Assembly (NCBI GenBank): GCA_946479535.1
Contig: CAMLGP010000194.1
Location: 1 to 6,132, forward strand
Direction of reading: 5' to 3'
Source: an uncultured Bacteroidota bacterium
GTDB lineage: Bacteria > Bacteroidota > Bacteroidia > Chitinophagales > Chitinophagaceae
DNA length: 6,132 bases
Part shown: positions 5,345 through 6,132 of the stretch, in pieces
How positions within the stretch are numbered: position 1 is the stretch's first letter
Layout: every line of letters starts with the position of its first letter
Made by a program: the position numbers and the translations under genes
Notes under the pieces: generated by a model
Seen by the model: the letters and a program-made list of their open reading frames with translations, nothing else
Told to the model about the DNA's origin: nothing
Database searches by the model: none

Positions 5345-5638
5345 ATGATAATAGTGGCTCTGGAGATTTTGGAAGAATTTGCCTTAAAACATGCTGAGGC
5401 AAGGAAAAGTATTATTGCCTGGAAGTCTGATGTTAAACAAGCAATTTGGGAATCCAAACAGGATGTTCTGCACGATTTTCCACAGGCAACAATGATTGCA
5501 AACAATCGAACCAGATTTGAAATTGTTCATAATGTTTACCGATTGATTATAAAAATCGATTATGATGATCAAATTGTGGAGGTCCGTTTTATCGGAACCC
5601 ACAACGAATATGGCAGAATAGACCCAGAAAAAATTTAA
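5345..5638 (+). CDS. higB: HigB-type toxin, RelE-like mRNA interferase
   Basis: The 97-residue basic protein matches the HigB toxin family: ribosome-dependent endoribonucleases with a RelE-like fold that cut mRNA during translation and are held inactive by the HigA partner. The start MIIVALEILEEFALKHAEAR resembles the N-terminus of known HigB proteins. The central ANNRTRFEIVHNVYRLIIKI (residues 52-71) and the C-terminal VEVRFIGTHNEYGRID (78-93) are the family's conserved strands, with candidate active residues R55, N63, R66, H86 and Y89. Many relatives have THxEYD; here glycine replaces the aspartate at residue 90, which may or may not affect activity. Toxin-first order is normal for higBA. 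The ATG lies 19 bases after the -7 box. The stop is 4 bases before the antitoxin start, so the two are surely co-transcribed. Confidence 0.88.
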   Translation: MIIVALEILEEFALKHAEARKSIIAWKSDVKQAIWESKQDVLHDFPQATMIANNRTRFEIVHNVYRLIIKIDYDDQIVEVRFIGTHNEYGRIDPEKI

Positions 5639-5642
5639 GTTT

Positions 5643-6017
5643 ATGACACAACAATGGAATATATTAAAAACGCCTAAAGACAGAGAAGCTGCCATGAAGC
5701 GCTTTCAGGAAATTAGTGATGTCAATAAAGACTCGCCAGATCATAATGAAAAGTTGCTTCTTGCATTACTCATCAATCAATATGAAGAAGCCAAATGGCC
5801 TTTCCCAGATCCAGATCCCATCGAAATGATCAAATTCAGAATGGAAAATTTGGGATATACCGCTACTGATCTCGCAAAAGCATATGGAGATAAGGGAACT
5901 ATCAGCAAAGTATTGAACTACAAGCAGCCTTTATCGCTTACCATGATCCGCAAGTTTAGCAAGCTTCTTCGCATTCCAGCTGATTTGCTTTCCAGAGAAT
6001 ACAAGACAGTCTCCTGA
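5643..6017 (+). CDS. higA: HigA-type antitoxin with C-terminal helix-turn-helix
   Basis: The protein should bind and neutralise HigB and repress the shared promoter. It has 124 residues. An N-terminal helical part (1-50) is followed by the linker KWPFPDPDPIEMIKFRMENL (51-70), which is typical of HigA. A helix-turn-helix then covers about 62-112: LGYTATDLAKAYGDKGTISK (70-89) as the DNA-contacting part, with VLNYKQPLSLTMIRKFSKLL (90-109) behind it. It ends in IPADLLSREYKTVS. The pairing with the toxin, the 4-base gap and the shared promoter support the assignment. The usual recognition-helix pattern (SRSxVSEVLNGKRPLS in many relatives) is diverged here to KGTISKVLNYKQPLS. No terminator is visible after the stop. 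Confidence 0.9.
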   Translation: MTQQWNILKTPKDREAAMKRFQEISDVNKDSPDHNEKLLLALLINQYEEAKWPFPDPDPIEMIKFRMENLGYTATDLAKAYGDKGTISKVLNYKQPLSLTMIRKFSKLLRIPADLLSREYKTVS

Positions 6018-6075
6018 TAAATTCGCGCTATTTTTCTTCCAACCTTCTTACTTTTAATACCCAATTATTAAAAGT

Positions 6076-6132
6076 ATGCCTGTTCACCAGCTTGACCGTT
6101 CCACTTTCGGCGATCCTAAGAATAAGGTAAAT
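6076..6132 (+). CDS. 5' end of an unidentified gene (partial, runs off the right edge)
   Basis: An ATG at 6076-6078 opens a frame of 19 codons to the window edge, reading MPVHQLDRSTFGDPKNKVN. The frame has no stop, and an A/T-rich leader (CCAATTATTAAAAGT) precedes it, as for other genes here. It starts 58 bases after the higA stop. I do not recognise the protein from so little. Boxes resembling the phylum's -7 element (TATTTTTC at 6029, TACTTTTA at 6049) lack a matching upstream TTG, so its promoter is uncertain and it could be read from the higBA transcript. Confidence 0.45.
   Translation, partial: MPVHQLDRSTFGDPKNKVN

Noticed and set aside
5118..5402. A 94-codon minus-strand frame in the rplM-higB gap
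   Set aside because: It overlaps the higB start and its promoter, has no family features, and its start lies inside the toxin gene.
5384..5695. A 103-codon minus-strand frame across the higB-higA junction
   Set aside because: It is antisense to both toxin-antitoxin genes, which are well supported on the plus strand.

Overview
This window looks like chromosomal DNA from a member of the Bacteroidota, probably close to the Chitinophagaceae (the family is an inference from protein style and repeats). The support is the gene order rplM-rpsI-rpsB-tsf-pyrH, the lack of clear Shine-Dalgarno sequences in front of the genes (A/T-rich leaders instead), and promoter-like boxes of the Bacteroidota type (TTG/TTTG, about 19-21 bases, then TAnnTTTG).

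Minus strand, read right to left (about 5100 down to 1). A promoter at 5069-5100 opens a translation operon with a structured leader of about 100 bases. It is followed by rplM (uL13), rpsI (uS9), rpsB (uS2, with an unusual glycine/arginine-rich tail) and tsf (EF-Ts). A strong intrinsic terminator at 2058-2094 closes the operon. Only 13 bases beyond the terminator stem a SAM-dependent methyltransferase gene starts. Its stop codon touches the start codon of pyrH (UMP kinase), and its last ~39 codons cover what looks like the pyrH promoter region. After a 193-base gap with an imperfect hairpin, the 5' end of a small membrane-anchored protein gene runs off the left edge.

The junctions of the ribosomal operon carry repeats. 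There is a ~93-base inverted repeat made of TAGCYRT-type heptads between rpsI and rpsB. Two copies of a CCCGATA/TATCGGG palindrome also occur, one between rplM and rpsI and one in the rplM leader. They look like dispersed intergenic elements that have settled in the untranslated gaps of an essential operon.

Plus strand, right side (5296-6017). A promoter-like pair (TTG-N19-TAATCTTG) drives a two-gene toxin-antitoxin module of the HigB/HigA type, with the toxin first and a 4-base gap before the antitoxin. It is divergent from rplM. The first 19 codons of a further plus-strand gene reach the right edge.

Most of the window is conserved housekeeping sequence. The points worth a second look are the methyltransferase wedged between terminator and pyrH, the RGG-like tail on uS2, the intergenic repeats and the rplM leader. 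I see no convincing evidence for a wholly new system.
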